Shown here piece after piece: positions 11,451 through 23,124 of a stretch of 64,000 bases of DNA. The first letter of the stretch is position 1; each line of letters begins with the position of its first letter. The translations under genes were made by a program, and so were the position numbers. Source of the stretch: Bettongia penicillata ogilbyi (taxonomy: Eukaryota; Chordata; Mammalia; Diprotodontia; Potoroidae); contig JAJHZJ010000416.1 of assembly GCA_023548195.1 (NCBI GenBank), positions 1,880,729 to 1,944,728 of the forward strand, written 5' to 3'. The notes below the pieces were generated by a model. That model saw only the letters and a program-made list of their open reading frames with translations, was not told the origin of the DNA and did not search any database.

Positions 11451-11744
11451 AAAAGTTCTTATCTTAAAGGTCCACCCTGCTGCCTCATCCTGAACATTAG
11501 AAAATTAAAAATTAACCAGATTGCAAAGACTGGTGCCCACAGTAGGGATGAATGCTGATGGCTCTGCTTCTTATATGACGTAAGTTGAATAAGGCCATGT
11601 TTGGGAGAGTGTCCAGTCTAGTCCAGAAGTACCTGTAAGGTCTGGCTCATGAGTTCTTTTATCCAAGTACGCTCAGACTCCATAAACCTCCATGCTTCCA
11701 AAGCCATGACTGGACCCCACATACTTTCTAATGTGATTCTGTTC

Positions 11745-11980
11745 AGCATACATTTATCAAGTGCCAGGGTCACATATCTAAGACAGCATGGCATAATTGT
11801 TAGCGGTCAGATCTACGAACTAGGAAGATTGAAGATTGAATTTTGTATCTGACACAAATTTGTTGTGTGACTCTGAACAATTCACTTAGCTTTTCAGTGT
11901 TCTAGGTAACTTTCCAAGATGAGAGGTGCCAAACTGCACTAGCAGAAAAAGGTTCCTTGACATATAGTTCCCAATACCAA
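11745..11980 (+). repeat. Marsupial tRNA-type SINE
   Basis: Head with agcatggcataattgttag, middle gtgtgactctgaacaattc, and a tail ggtaactttccaagatgag like that of the 14340 copy. Confidence 0.55.
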
Positions 11981-12122
11981 GGAAATCATAAGTCTTCTCC
12001 TATCTGCTATCTTTTCTCCTAGAGTATAAAACAATATTTTTCATGTTGGTAACATTTTTATTGAGTTGAATTGAAATAATAAGACCATATTAGGGAACAA
12101 CTAAAAACCAAAAACAACTTAC

Positions 12123-12278
12123 CATTCTTTTACCAAAGTCTTGGCAAGGGCTGGTAAGAGTACTTCCTTTTAACGGTATCATTCCCTTGGGACTGTTATC
12201 ACTTTTCTTCTTGTAAAATTCAATAGCATCTTCCAGCAACACAACCCACATGGGTTTCCAGCTATTGAACATACTGCC
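12123..12278 (-). CDS. PLEK: PLEK coding exon 2 (core of N-terminal PH domain, residues 15-66)
   Basis: This exon encodes 52 residues from GSMFNSWKPM to CQDFGKRM, the core of the N-terminal PH domain. It includes the WKPMWVVLLED strand pair and the basic YKKKSDNSPKG loop. PH domains of this type bind PI(4,5)P2 and related lipids through basic residues in these loops. The acceptor is acacag|GGC and the donor is ATG|gtaagt, both phase 0, so the frame joins exon 1 and exon 3 directly. Differences from the human protein are few and conservative, such as Met17 for Val, Ser20 for Thr and Ala32 for Gly. Confidence 0.96.
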
Positions 12279-12639
12279 CTGTGTTGACACCACAGAAAGA
12301 AAAACAACATGAATCTTTTAAAAAGAATATTTATTTCTTCCAGTTTCCATGTCCCTAGACACCAAGTCAGAACACTAACATGGAGGTTGCTTACCCAGTT
12401 TGCACTGAAAGCTGCTAATATATACTAGAGGGCATATAACTAATTACCTTTATGTGTGCAGCTAACTTTAAATGCTATAGGAAGGTTAGTGCAAGAAAGG
12501 ATCAGCGTGGAAAGCAGGACCTCCAACAGTTTGGAGGCATTTTATAGAGTTATTTCCCATTATTTTCCAATGTGAATCTGTTTAAATTTTCACTAAGCTC
12601 TGAAAATACCACACCTATTGTCACTTCTCATTTCAGGGA

Positions 12640-13693
12640 ATGAAAGCTTCTCTCGCTACTCTGACCCACGCTGATCTCTTCTTGCTGACCTTCCTGGAGC
12701 AAGTACATTTGTGTCAAACATCTGGACAATGAATCACACACCCTGTCTTACTGGCTTCTAATTGTTTCATGTACGCTAATCTTGATTTCCCCAATGAAGA
12801 TGCAAGCTCCTCAAGGGGAGAAATTCTGGCTTTCTAACTCTCTTGCTTCTCTTTACTGTACCCATTGCAGTACTGGTCTCTCACTGCACTTGCTAGATAC
12901 TTTTCTAAAGACTTAATTCCCAAATAAGATTCCCGATGCACCATTGTAACTACACTTACTTCTCTACTCAAAAATTCTCAGTAGATACTCATGACCTAGT
13001 GGAATAAAGTAAAAACTCTTGACCTTAGCATTGAAGAATCTCTATCTGACTTCAATCTACTTATCCAATTGCATCTCATAACACTTCCCTTCACATATTT
13101 TATATTCTGGTCAAACCAATTAATCTCTATTGCCCGTTCTCATCTGGCCTTCTCCTATCTCTTTATTTTTGCTCACACTGTCCGCCATGTCTGGAGGGAG
13201 CATCTCTATCTCTTGCAGTCTTTCCCTTCCTTCAAAGCCTAACTCAGACACCACCTCTTCCATGCAACCTTCTCTGACTCCATCCCCACTCCTACCCCCA
13301 GGTAAAAATGACCTCTCATTCCTCAATGTCTTTATAACACTTTGCCTGGGCTTCTCCTTTTGACTCATCCTATTCTCCTGTTTTATAACACTTCTACGAT
13401 GAAATATAAACTCCTCTGTGTGGCATTTAAAACTCTTTATAACCTGGCCCTATGCACACTATACTGGCCTTTATGCTATTTGTTCCTTATTCCATCTTCC
13501 ATCTCCATTCTTTTTCTGTGGATACATCTTTCCCCTATGCCTAGAAAATTCTGTCTTTCTACCTCCCTCCCTTGGTTTCCTTCAATACTCAGCACAAGGC
13601 ACCACCTTCCTCATGAGGTTTTTCCTTCTCCCTACAGTTACTAATGCCTTCCACTCCAAAGAAACCTTCTATCTGCTTTGAATGTGTCTTCTA

Positions 13694-13751
<58 letters not shown>

Positions 13752-13885
13752 CTCTATTTACATTGTTTTCTCCAACAGAATGTAAGCTCATTGAAGACAG
13801 AAACTGTTTTGTTTTTCATTTTTTGTATTCTCAGTGTTTAAAAAAGTGCCCAGAACATAGTAGGTTGCTTGCTGATTGACTAAGT
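12640..13885 (+). repeat. L2 LINE 3' ends (two overlapping copies)
   Basis: ORF2 end and 3'UTR wording occurs twice: ctatctgacttcaatctac at 13042 and cctggccctatgcacacta at 13442. Each is followed by a proline/serine-coding pyrimidine block. The second ends tgtaagctcattgaagacag and a gcccagaacatagtaggt motif. A TCTA microsatellite sits in its 3'UTR. Confidence 0.7.
13690..13751 (+). repeat. (TCTA/TCTG)n microsatellite
   Basis: About 15 tetranucleotide units, the first few TCTG and the rest TCTA. It lies within the L2 3'UTR. Confidence 0.95.
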
Positions 13886-14339
13886 TGTGTATTTTGCCTT
13901 TCCTCTTGTTAGATTGCAAATTCCTTGAGAGCAGACCCTATTCTCATCTTTACATACCTGGAGCCTAGAGCACACCTGGTATGCGGTAACTAACTGATAA
14001 ATGTATGAATTTTTTTTGGTTGAGATATAACTCTTGGACAATTCCAAATGCTACCAACCCTCGTGGAAAATAGTGATAAATTCTTTTCTTTCTTTAGTTA
14101 TTGTCCACTTGTGTTATTGCCCCATTTTCTTTACGCCAGAAGGGCCCTCTCTCACAACTCAAAAGGTGCTTCTGATGAAAGGAACCACAAGGAACTCACC
14201 CAAATAATTAACACGCTTGCTACAGAGTTATTTTTGAAAAGTGTCAAACATAGTATTGCAGGAACTAAGTACAGTTTCCTTCTGTAGCCAGTTCCATTGG
14301 TTCTTAACCATGTATCTTAACAGTTAACAATATCTTTCT

Positions 14340-14590
14340 TATCTTATATTTTTAGTATGATGGGAACACCTGGCCTTAGAGACAAGAAGAGCTAGGTTCA
14401 AGTCCCTCCACAGATGCAGTGGCTGTGTAACCCTGGGCAAGTTACTTAATCTCTCATTGCTCTAAGCAACTAAGACTAAATTTCAGAGGAGACAGCTTGT
14501 GTTGGTAGAAGTAATTCCTCATGGAGAGTTCTCCAACCAATGAAAACACAGGGCCCATCAGTAATGTAGCAGACAACAGACAAAAGGAGA
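14340..14590 (+). repeat. Marsupial tRNA-type SINE, nearly complete
   Basis: Head ggttcaagtccctccacaga, gtgtaaccctgggcaagtt, then tail ctaagcaactaagactaaa and a block ending in gaaaacacaggg. The same tail occurs at 29960. Confidence 0.75.
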
Positions 14591-14689
14591 TAAGAGTTCT
14601 TGGAAGGAATGTTGTCTTCATTTGAAAATAATTTACTTCTCTGGAGTTGAGCACAATTTAACTTATATTGAAGTAATTAGCAATCATTG

Positions 14690-15240
14690 ATCAGGCATGG
14701 AGTCTGTCATTGTGATGGGCACTGGGAATACAAATGAAAAAGTAAGAAAATATCTGTTCTCAAAGCAAGTCAATAACAAGGTCATTTGAGGAGGGGGAAA
14801 GCACCAACAACTGGGAAATAAGAGAAATCTTAGGGGCAAGCACGTGAGCTGAGCCTTGAAAGAAGACAAGGATACTGAGAAGTAGAGATGAGAATCGCAT
14901 TCCAGGTGTGAGAGCATCCTACGCAAAGGTATGGAGATGGCTGCCGAATTGCTAAGTTTGGCAAACAGCTGGTAGGGTAGTTTGAATGAGAGAAAAAGGA
15001 GGATGTGAAAAGGACTAATATAAAATAAGTCCAGAATGATGGGATGGGCCCAGATTTTGGAGAGCTTTAAATGCCAGGTGGAGAAATTTGCAATTTATTT
15101 TAAGACAAAATGGAGCCACTGAAGACTTTTGACCAGGGCAGTGTAATGGTCAGACTGGTGGCTTAGGAAGATTATTTTGGGAGCAATGCAAAAGGTGAAT
15201 TGGAGAGGACAGCCAGGAGATAATTAATGAGCTTAAGAAA
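14690..15240 (+). repeat. Old interspersed repeat, family unresolved
   Basis: Reads gggcactgggaatacaaatg, a ccaggtgtgagagcatcct block, ggagagctttaaatgccag and gccactgaagacttttgac. This matches the long version of the repeat seen at 2185 and 58205. Confidence 0.6.
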
Positions 15241-15299
15241 ACAAAAGCTAAAAAGACACTTGAGTTAACAAAGTTGGATAAGGGTTTGGACAAGTTCAT

Positions 15300-15990
15300 A
15301 GATGATATGTCCAGATTGGGTTATTTGGAGTACTTAAGTACACCTTTCTGACATTTTGAGGTTCACACAAGGAAGGAAAGTTAAAATGCTCTTCCACAAA
15401 TCATCTCTTGGTACTGCTGTCAGAAACAGCAAACACAAATGGGCATGCCACAGGAGGCATTTACAGTGGCCCTATTTATGTCAGCTTTCACTTTAGAGCT
15501 TTCATGCTGATGCTGAGGTTACTGAACTTTGCACATTTCACGAAGGATTTCCAGCTGGGAATCGAGCATACAGGTTTTACTTAATGTCCTGCCATTATTC
15601 CAAAGACTCAACAATTCTTTTTATTTCATCTTCCTTCCCTAAGGATACCTGGGAAATGGGTATGCTCATACCATATTAAAGAAAGGAAATTTCAGCATCA
15701 GTGGCATTCAGTAGCTTGCCCTCAGCAAGTCAATCACATAGACCTGGGCAATAATGGTGAGCTAATGGCACTTGACCCAATACACTTGCTATGAAATTAC
15801 AGTGGATCCCTTGTTGAAGTGGCTCTCCTAGCTGTGGCTGTGAGAAACCACAAAGATTTCTAATGACCTTCACCATACCCAATAACCATTCCCCAGGACT
15901 TGCATGTCTCCTCACTTTCTATTATGTAAACATTTAATATATTTAATATCTAGAATAGAAAAAGATCCATTCTACTGAACTTAGACTCTT
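15300..15990. other. Unique island in PLEK intron 1
   Basis: About 0.7 kb with no recognised repeat and normal complexity, between the old repeat and the locally duplicated segment. It is a reasonable place for an intronic regulatory element, but nothing in the sequence proves that. Confidence 0.35.
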
Positions 15991-16420
15991 TGTGTATTAC
16001 CTATTCTATGATTTCATATATGTCATGAAAACCAGAAAATTCAGATAATGTTGAGTTCCTAGCAGATCCTATTATTTATCTCTGAATGGCAGAGGGTACT
16101 TACATAAAGTTGCTACTTGCATAACTAACCTGACTCATTATTGTCCAAGTTGATGAATTCCTACCTAGCCTTAATTTTTTTAACTTTCAGTATTTTGATA
16201 TTGACAAACATATGCAAAGAACAGAAAGAAGACTGCATATGAAATAATTTCCACTATGCACATCTTATCATTTTTTCACTTATTCAGATTTAATATGTCT
16301 TTGAATCTTGGTCTTCCTGGATTTAAGGAGAGCTCCCTAAACTATGCTTCATCCTTTTAAACACAACACAGCTCAAATCTGCTTCTTCCACCAAGTCTTC
16401 CCATACCACCCCGTGATGAC
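15990..16420 (+). repeat. Local duplication, left copy
   Basis: Colinear with 20065-20645. The best block is aattcagataatgttgagtt against aattcagataacactgagtt, followed by further matching blocks up to a caaatctgcttcttccacc motif. Confidence 0.6.
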
Positions 16421-16434
16421 AATTAGGTAAGAAG

Positions 16435-16600
16435 GAATGGAGAGGAGAACATGGTGAGCTTATTTAACTTCCCTAGACCCCAGTTGCCTGGAATGTAAAA
16501 TGGAAATAATACCTAACTCATAGAATTGTTATGAGGCTCAAATGAAATGCTTTGCAAGCCACAAAAGGCTCTGTAAATACCAATGATTATTATTATGAGC
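16435..16600 (+). repeat. MIR-type SINE
   Basis: Plus copy with tatttaacttccctagacc, aatggaaataatacctaac and the MIR tail ending in attattattat. Confidence 0.65.
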
Positions 16601-16804
16601 AAATACAAGAAGTGACGAACATATCAGTAAAGAAAATAATACTTTAACTCAAAAATCACCTAAGTATCTACTTTACAAACTTTATGGGCAAAGCATCCCT
16701 AGGGTATATAGTGGTCCTGTGTTTAAAAGTGGTACCTTTGGATTCTATTTTAATTGACCTACAAAGAAGTGCCTCAAGGAGACACATAAAAAGATGATTC
16801 AGTC

Positions 16805-17062
16805 AGTGTGGTTGTTAAGGCGTGTCTGACTCTTTTTCACTGACTCTTTGTGACCCCATTTGGGTTTTTTTGGCGGAGATACTGGAGAGTTTTGCCACTT
16901 CCTTCTCCAGTTCATTTTATAGATGAGGAAACTGAGGCAAACAGGGTTAAATGTCTTGCTTAGGGTCACACAGCTAGTAAGTGTCTGAGACCAGATTTAA
17001 ATCAGGGAAATGAGTCTTCCTGACCTCAGGTTCAGCATTCTATCTACTGTACCACCTAGTTT
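16805..17062 (-). repeat. tRNA-headed marsupial SINE with RTE-like tail
   Basis: Reverse copy: gactctttgtgaccccattt, agttttgccacttccttct, gatgaggaaactgaggcaaa, ending in the reversed tRNA head ctgtaccacctag. Confidence 0.92.
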
Positions 17063-17250
17063 GTTGATCACTGTGTTAGTTGCTTTTAAAAACAAGAATA
17101 TCAACAACCTGAAACTCGTACATAATCAATCCATACAAATTCCCTTCAGTCTCTTTCCATCTGTCCCCTACTACCAAAGGAAAGCAATGTAACTTGGCTG
17201 CTTGTGCCTTCTATCCCTATTCAGCCCACATTCCCTTTCAACATTGTCCT

Positions 17251-19215
17251 TCATTTTATTTTATTTTTTTACAATTAATTTATTTTTAGTTTTCAATATT
17301 CATTTCCTTAAGATTTTGAGTTTTAAATTTTCTCCTTCTCCCTTTCCTCCCTGCTCGCCAAGACAGTGTGCAGTCTGATATAGGCTCTACTTATGCATTC
17401 ATATTAAATATATTTTCACATTAATCATGATTTAAAGAAGAATTAAAACTAATTAGAGGAACCACAAGAAGAAACAAAGAAAAGAAAAGAAAAGAAAAGA
17501 AAAGAAAAGAAAAGAAAAGAAAAGAAAAGAAAAGAAAAGAAAAGAAAAGAAAAGAAAAGAAAAGAAAAGGAGAGCAAATAGTACGCTTCCATCTGCATTC
17601 AGACTCCAAAGCTCTTTCTTTGGATGTGGATGGAATTTTCCATTGTGAGTCTTTTGTAGTTGTCTTAGATCCTTGCATTGCTGAGAAGAGGCTCTTATTA
17701 TGTACAAGGTTCTCCTGGTTCTGCTCATTTCACTCAGCATCAGTTCACGTAAGACTTTCCAGGTTTTTCTGAAGCCTACCTGCTCATCACTCTTATAGCA
17801 CAATAATATCCCATTACATTCATATACCACAATTTGTTCAGCCATTCCCCAGTTGCCAGTTCTTGGCCACCATAGAAAGAACTGCTATAAATATTTTTGT
17901 ACATGTGGGTCCTTTTTCCATTTTTATGACCTCTTTGGTATGACTGGGTCAAAGTATATGCATTTTTATAGCCCTTTGGGTATAGTTCCAAATTGCTCCC
18001 CAAAATGGCTGGATCCATTCACAGGTCCACCAACAATGTTGTGTTGCAATTAGTGTTCCAATTTTCTCACATCTTCTTCAATATTTATCATTTCCCTGTT
18101 CTGTCAGGTTGAATGAATTTTGTTACTGTTTTTTTTATCTATATTAAATAATTTTTTGGTAGTTTGGTTGCTACAGCACTGAATAAGTAAATTAATTTAG
18201 GTAGAATTGTCATTTTTATTATCTTAGCTTGGGCTAGCCATGAGCAACTGATATTTTTCTAATCATTTAGATCTGACTTTATTTGTGGGAAAAGTGTTTC
18301 ATAATTGTGTTCATGCAGATCCTGGGTGTGATATGTTTTGATTTTCATTTCTCTAATCAATAGTGATATAGAGCATTTTTTTTTATATGGTTAGAGGTAG
18401 CTTTAATTTCTTCCTCTGAAAACTGCCTATTCATATCCTTTGGACCATTTATCAATTGGGGAATGACTTGTATTCTTATAAATTTGACTCAGTTCTCTAT
18501 ATATTTTAGAAATGAGGCCTCTATCAGAGACACAAGCTGTAAAAATTTAATGTGATCAAAATCATCCATTTTGAATTTCATAATGTTCTCTATGTCTTGT
18601 TCCATCATAAATTTTTTCCTTTTCCATCAATCTGATAGGTAAACTATTCCTTGCTCTCTCAATTTGCTTATAGTATCAGCATTTATATCTAACCCATGTA
18701 CCCATTTTGACTTTATCTTGGTGTAGGGTTTAAGATGTAGGTCTATGCCTAGTTTCTGCCATACTATTTTCCAGTTTTCCTAACAGTTTTTGTCAAATAG
18801 TGAGTTCTTATTCCAGAAACTGGCATCTTTTGATTTAATCAAATAATAAATTACTATAGTCATTGATTATCGTGTCTTGCATTCCTAACCTATTTCACTG
18901 ATCTACTACTCTATTTCTTAGTCAGTATCAAGTGGTTTTAATGATCACTGCTTTATAATACAACTTAAGATCTGGTACATTTCCTTGAATTTTTTTTTTT
19001 TTCAGTATTCTGGACCTTAAGTTCTTCAGATGAATTTCGTTATTGTTTTTTCTAGCTTTATTAAATAATTTTTTGGTAGTTTGATATGGCACTGAATAAG
19101 TACATTAATTTAGGTAGAATTGTCATTTTTATTTTCTTAGGTTGGCCTCCCCATGAGCAATTGATATTTTTCCAATCATTTAGATCTGATTTTATTTATG
19201 TGAAAAGTGTTTTAT
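17251..19215 (-). mobile_element. L1 LINE, 5'-truncated, ORF2 end plus 3'UTR
   Basis: Reverse copy of a marsupial L1. The poly-A end is the T-rich 17251-17270. The 3'UTR carries an expanded AAAAG tract, and the ORF2 end follows from about 17590 upward (reverse of agcagaaccaggagaac near 17715). ORF2 is broken by many stops. A 0.2-kb segment is present twice, at 18114-18304 and 19029-19215. Confidence 0.9.
17478..17568 (+). repeat. (AAAAG)n microsatellite
   Basis: About 18 nearly perfect pentanucleotide units. It is an expansion of an A/G-rich stretch already present in the L1 3'UTR. Long open frames across it are artefacts. Confidence 0.97.
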
Positions 19216-19735
19216 AGGAACACTAATTCATTGTTGGTGGAGCTGTGAACTCATCCAACCATTCTGGAGAGTGGTTTGGAACTATGCCCAAAGGGCTACA
19301 AAAATGTGCATACCCTTTGATCCAGCAATATCACTTCTAGGACTGTATCCCCAAGAGATCATAAATATGGGAAAGGGTCCTACATGTACAAAAATATTTA
19401 TAGCAGCTCTCTTTGTAGTTGCCAAAAACTGGAAATCAAGGGGATGCCCACCAATTGGGGAATGACTGAATAAATTATGGGACATGAATGTAATGGAGTA
19501 CTATTGTGCTATAAGAAATGATGAACAAGAAGACTTCAGAGAGGCCTGGAACGACTTATGTGATCTGATGCTGAGCGAAAGGAGCAGAACCAGGAGAACT
19601 TTGTGCACAGCAACGACCACAGTGTGCGAGAGTTTTTTCTGGTAGACTTGGAACTTCTTAACAACGCAAGAACTTAAAAAAAAAATTTCCAATGGTCTTC
19701 TAAAGCAAGATGCCTTCCACACTCAGAGAATATGA
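19216..19735 (+). mobile_element. L1 LINE, ORF2 C-terminal fragment
   Basis: Plus copy starting at the ORF2 block aacactaattcattgttggt. It continues with FDPAISLLGLYPQEI, the WKSRGCPPIGE region, and 3'UTR wording to agatgccttccacactcag. It abuts the minus-strand L1 head to head. No poly-A tail is visible. Confidence 0.9.
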
Positions 19736-20064
19736 TTTCCCCAGGTTCTGTACCTGCTAAGAATAACCTAACTTCCCTCTTTCATCAACCTTCTCTCAAG
19801 GATCTGTATGTAAAGGGACATAGGTTAATATGCCAACTACAGTAAAATGAATTATGATCATATTTTATCTTAGCATGAGTTTGGGGACAACTGTGCTGGA
19901 GACCAACAACCTAGAAAGGATTTTTTCATTTAGATGCTTTTTGCTACCTCAGCAATGAGATGACAAGTTTTTTTTAGAAGCAAGAAAGTCCCTCTTTCTC
20001 ATTTATATTTTAGGGAGGGCTTTGAGTAGGGAAATGAAAAATGAACTTGCATTCTTCACATATT

Positions 20065-20645
20065 AACTCAACCATGATATTCATGTCATAGAAGCCATAC
20101 AATTCAGATAACACTGAGTTCCTATCAAATTCTGTTACTTATCTGGGAACAGTAGGGGGTTCCTATATAAAACTGCCACTTGCACAATAGAGTAGTTGTT
20201 TATGCAAACAATATAAATACATTTTATAACAATGACATCCCTCATCCAATACTTTGCACTGCATCTAGTTACTACAAAAAAAAAGTCAATAAATGTTTAC
20301 TTTTCTCTCTTGGCATGATAGCCGGATAGCCTCACTTAATATCAGACTGAATGAATAGCCTCCTCTCTGTCCCCTCCCCACCTGTTGAATTCCTATATAT
20401 CCATTTATTTTTATGATTATGAACTTGACAAACATCAAGAAATATGAATATTTCACTATACAAGGGAAAACAGAACAAGAAGGTTGCATAGGAAATGGGA
20501 GTCTCCATCATGTTCATCTTATTAAGATTTGATATAGAAGGGAGAGGTGTTGTCTACATATGGCAAAATTAACATGATTAAAGTGAGTCCAATTCAAATG
20601 TTACTTCCTACAGGAAATCTTCCTTCACCTTCATGCCCCAGTTAG
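20065..20645 (+). repeat. Local duplication, right copy
   Basis: Colinear with 15990-16420 but longer by about 150 bp. The pair is separated by roughly 4.1 kb, a space largely filled with L1 pieces and a SINE. Confidence 0.55.
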
Positions 20646-20701
20646 AAATTATCTTTCTCCTCCTGAATTATATTGTTTATTATTAAGAATTATTTTGCTG
20701 A

Positions 20702-20942
20702 TATTAAGTTGCTTCAGTCATGTTCAACTCTCCATGACCCCATTTGAGGATTTCTTGGCAGATAAATGGTTTGTCATTTCCTTCTTCAGTTCATTTTACA
20801 GATGAGCAACCTGAGACAACAAGGTTAAATGACTTGCCCAGGGTCATACAAATGGTAAGTGTCTGAGGCTAGATTTGAACTCACAAATATTAGTTTTCCT
20901 GATTTCAACCCCAGTGCTCTATCCACTGTATCCCCTATCTGT
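20702..20942 (-). repeat. tRNA-headed marsupial SINE with RTE-like tail
   Basis: Reverse copy: cttcagtcatgttcaactct, gtttgtcatttccttcttc, gacttgcccagggtcatac, ending in a worn reversed head. It is inserted in an L2 copy. Confidence 0.9.
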
Positions 20943-20992
20943 TCATGTTAACTCACCAACAATTATATGTATATATCTCTATTACACAGAGT

Positions 20993-21016
20993 TACACACA
21001 CACACACACACACACA
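20993..21016 (+). repeat. (CA)n microsatellite
   Basis: About 11 CA units in the L2 3'UTR. Confidence 0.9.
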
Positions 21017-21241
21017 TATAACTATTATAACATTTTATACCCTTCTTAAACAACTGTCATGTATTACTTTGTATTAGAGTTATTTATCTATATTCATATC
21101 TCTTTGCTAGATTACAAGTTCAGTAAGGGCAAGGATCATTTCTAAATCTCAAAATTCTATCTCCCTCAGTGCCTGGCAATGTGCTCTGCACACTTCTCTA
21201 CCCTGCCCTTAATAAATGTGTGTTCATTTGAAATTTGAATT

Positions 21242-21560
21242 TTAGATTATTAGAACAGGAATTTTTTGGATCATTTGCTCTAAACTTTTGATTTTACAAA
21301 TGAGAAAACAGGTGAAAATATGTGATATATAGTGCCTGTATCCAGAAATGGTGATCTGATCATGAACTAGGCACATGTTGCCCACAAAATTTTTTCCCCC
21401 AGACCTGTGATTTTGTAAGTATGGTAACTTCCTGTTAGGGAAACTCCCTTCAGAGATAGGGAATTGCAATGTGTAATCTTACAGAGTTGCCTAGGACACT
21501 GAGAGGGTAAGGGACTTGCTCATGGGTAGTCAGTTCCCTTGACTCTGAAATTAATCAACT
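21242..21560 (-). repeat. Marsupial SINE pieces
   Basis: Reads ttttacaaatgagaaaaca at the left, then aacttcctgttagggaaact and gttgcctaggacactgagag, the reverse of the SINE tail seen at 14470. Probably one worn full copy. Confidence 0.5.
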
Positions 21561-21564
21561 TTGC

Positions 21565-22010
21565 TAGCTTGCCTTGGACTCCACTGGTAAAATAAGCTTA
21601 ACTAAATGACTTTATGTCATAAGGAATGACTATTATATGATGTCATAAATGAAGGGTGAAGAGAGCAGAGCACAAAGAACAATATACAAAATTATTACCA
21701 CTGTATAAATACAGATAACTTTAAAAGGACCACAAAGTTGAGATCAAATACAATAACCACCTAACATGCACTCCTTACCCTTCTTTTAGCAAATAGTAAA
21801 CTATTAAAGTCCTCAAATTCAGGCTCATTTGCCATCATTCACTTATGCTGTTTTGGTGAATTGTCAAAGGTTTATACTTTTTGGGAGCGGGGGAAGAGGT
21901 GGAGCTAAATTATGAGTTTGGGATCAGAGTATATAATATGTTAGACTGCCATGCTTATAGTCATCTATGTTTACAATTTAGGTATAACAGTCAATTCCTC
22001 ACTATTACTT
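21565..22010. other. PLEK intron 1, unique sequence
   Basis: Nothing recognised apart from AT-rich stretches. Confidence 0.5.
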
Positions 22011-23115
22011 ACCCCACACATCCAATCAGCTGCCAAATCATGTCATTTTTACCATAATAGCCTAGCATATAGAGAGCACTTTAAGAATTGCCAAATGCTT
22101 TAATATGTTATACCTCTCTTTTCTCTCTACTCACACAACTACCAGCATAATTCAAACTTTCATTAACTTTCCATCAGACTGTTGCAATAGCTGTCTAACT
22201 GGTCTTCCTATCTCATTACTCCAGCCCATCCTGCCAGAGTGATTTTCCTGAAACTCAGGTCTAGTCATCTCCCTTATTCCCTTAATCTGAATTCCAGGGT
22301 TTCCTCAATATCTGTAGGAAGAAATGTTTTGCCTGTTCATCATTTAAAGCCCTTCACAATTGGATCCATCTCATTACTCTGGTCATATATTTTACTTCTC
22401 TCAGAACAGCTATAGTTCAGTCAACATGACTTTTTAATTGCTCCTTATATGTATCGCTTCATTTTCTATATCTTTTCATTTGCACTGGCTGCCCCCAGCA
22501 TCTGGGATGTCCTCCGTTCTTACCTTCTCCACTTAGAATTTCTAATTTCTTTCCATGATAAGCATGTGTCACCTTCAACATAAATCCCTTCCTAATCTCC
22601 CCTCCCCCAATTTCCTTATGCCTATTTTGTATTTATTTCATACATATATGTGTTCATGCCCCACCCATCAAAGATAGTTATCCCTTCCACATCGTGGGGG
22701 TTAGGGAATGGTGCCCCCATGATCTAGAAAATACACGTAAAACTTTTTGGTCTTCCTTTGTGCCAGAGAAATTGGAATTATTATGGTATTAAGAGATAAA
22801 ATATGCTGGTATTATACAATACTATACCTATATTATATGCAATTCTGAGTTTCTAAAATTTTTCTGTGTCATCAGTTGACCTTCATGTGTTGTCTGTGGC
22901 TTGTGTAAAACTCCCCAAAAATTCTCATTTAATTTCTTACGCTGATCAGCGATATATCAAAACTGCAATGGGGAAAGTCACAATGCAGAAGGAATAACTG
23001 TATATTCTGGTTGAAAGTAGGGAACATTTCATTTTTATTTTTGCATCCCCAATGTCTAGCAAAGCGCCAATACATAATAGGTCCTTAAGAAGTGTCTGTT
23101 GATTGGCTAGTTGAT
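22010..23115 (+). repeat. L2 LINE, ORF2 end and 3'UTR, interrupted
   Basis: The left part contains ccaatcagctgccaaatcat and cactactccagcccatcct-like wording, typical of L2 ORF2. The right part ends atgtctagcaaagcgccaat, then aagtgtctgttgattgg. The DNA transposon at 22675-23000 splits it. Confidence 0.8.
22675..23000. mobile_element. Non-autonomous DNA transposon, Tc1/mariner-like
   Basis: Terminal inverted repeats: left agttatcccttccac, right (reversed) cagttattccttctgc. TA follows the right end. Inner text such as catcgtgggggttagg resembles a known mammalian Tigger-like MITE, but I cannot name it with certainty. It disrupts an L2 copy, so it is younger. Confidence 0.6.
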
Positions 23116-23124
23116 TTATGAGAG

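Larger units (their letters stand above)
20595..21240 (+). repeat. L2 LINE 3' end, split by a SINE
   Basis: Left part caaatgttacttcctacagg; right part agattacaagttcagtaagg and cccttaataaatgtgtgttc. The SINE at 20702-20942 and a CA repeat interrupt it. Confidence 0.75.

Noticed and set aside
17453..17845. 130-codon open frame with repeated FLFFS
   Set aside because: It is a translation of the AAAAG microsatellite and antisense L1.
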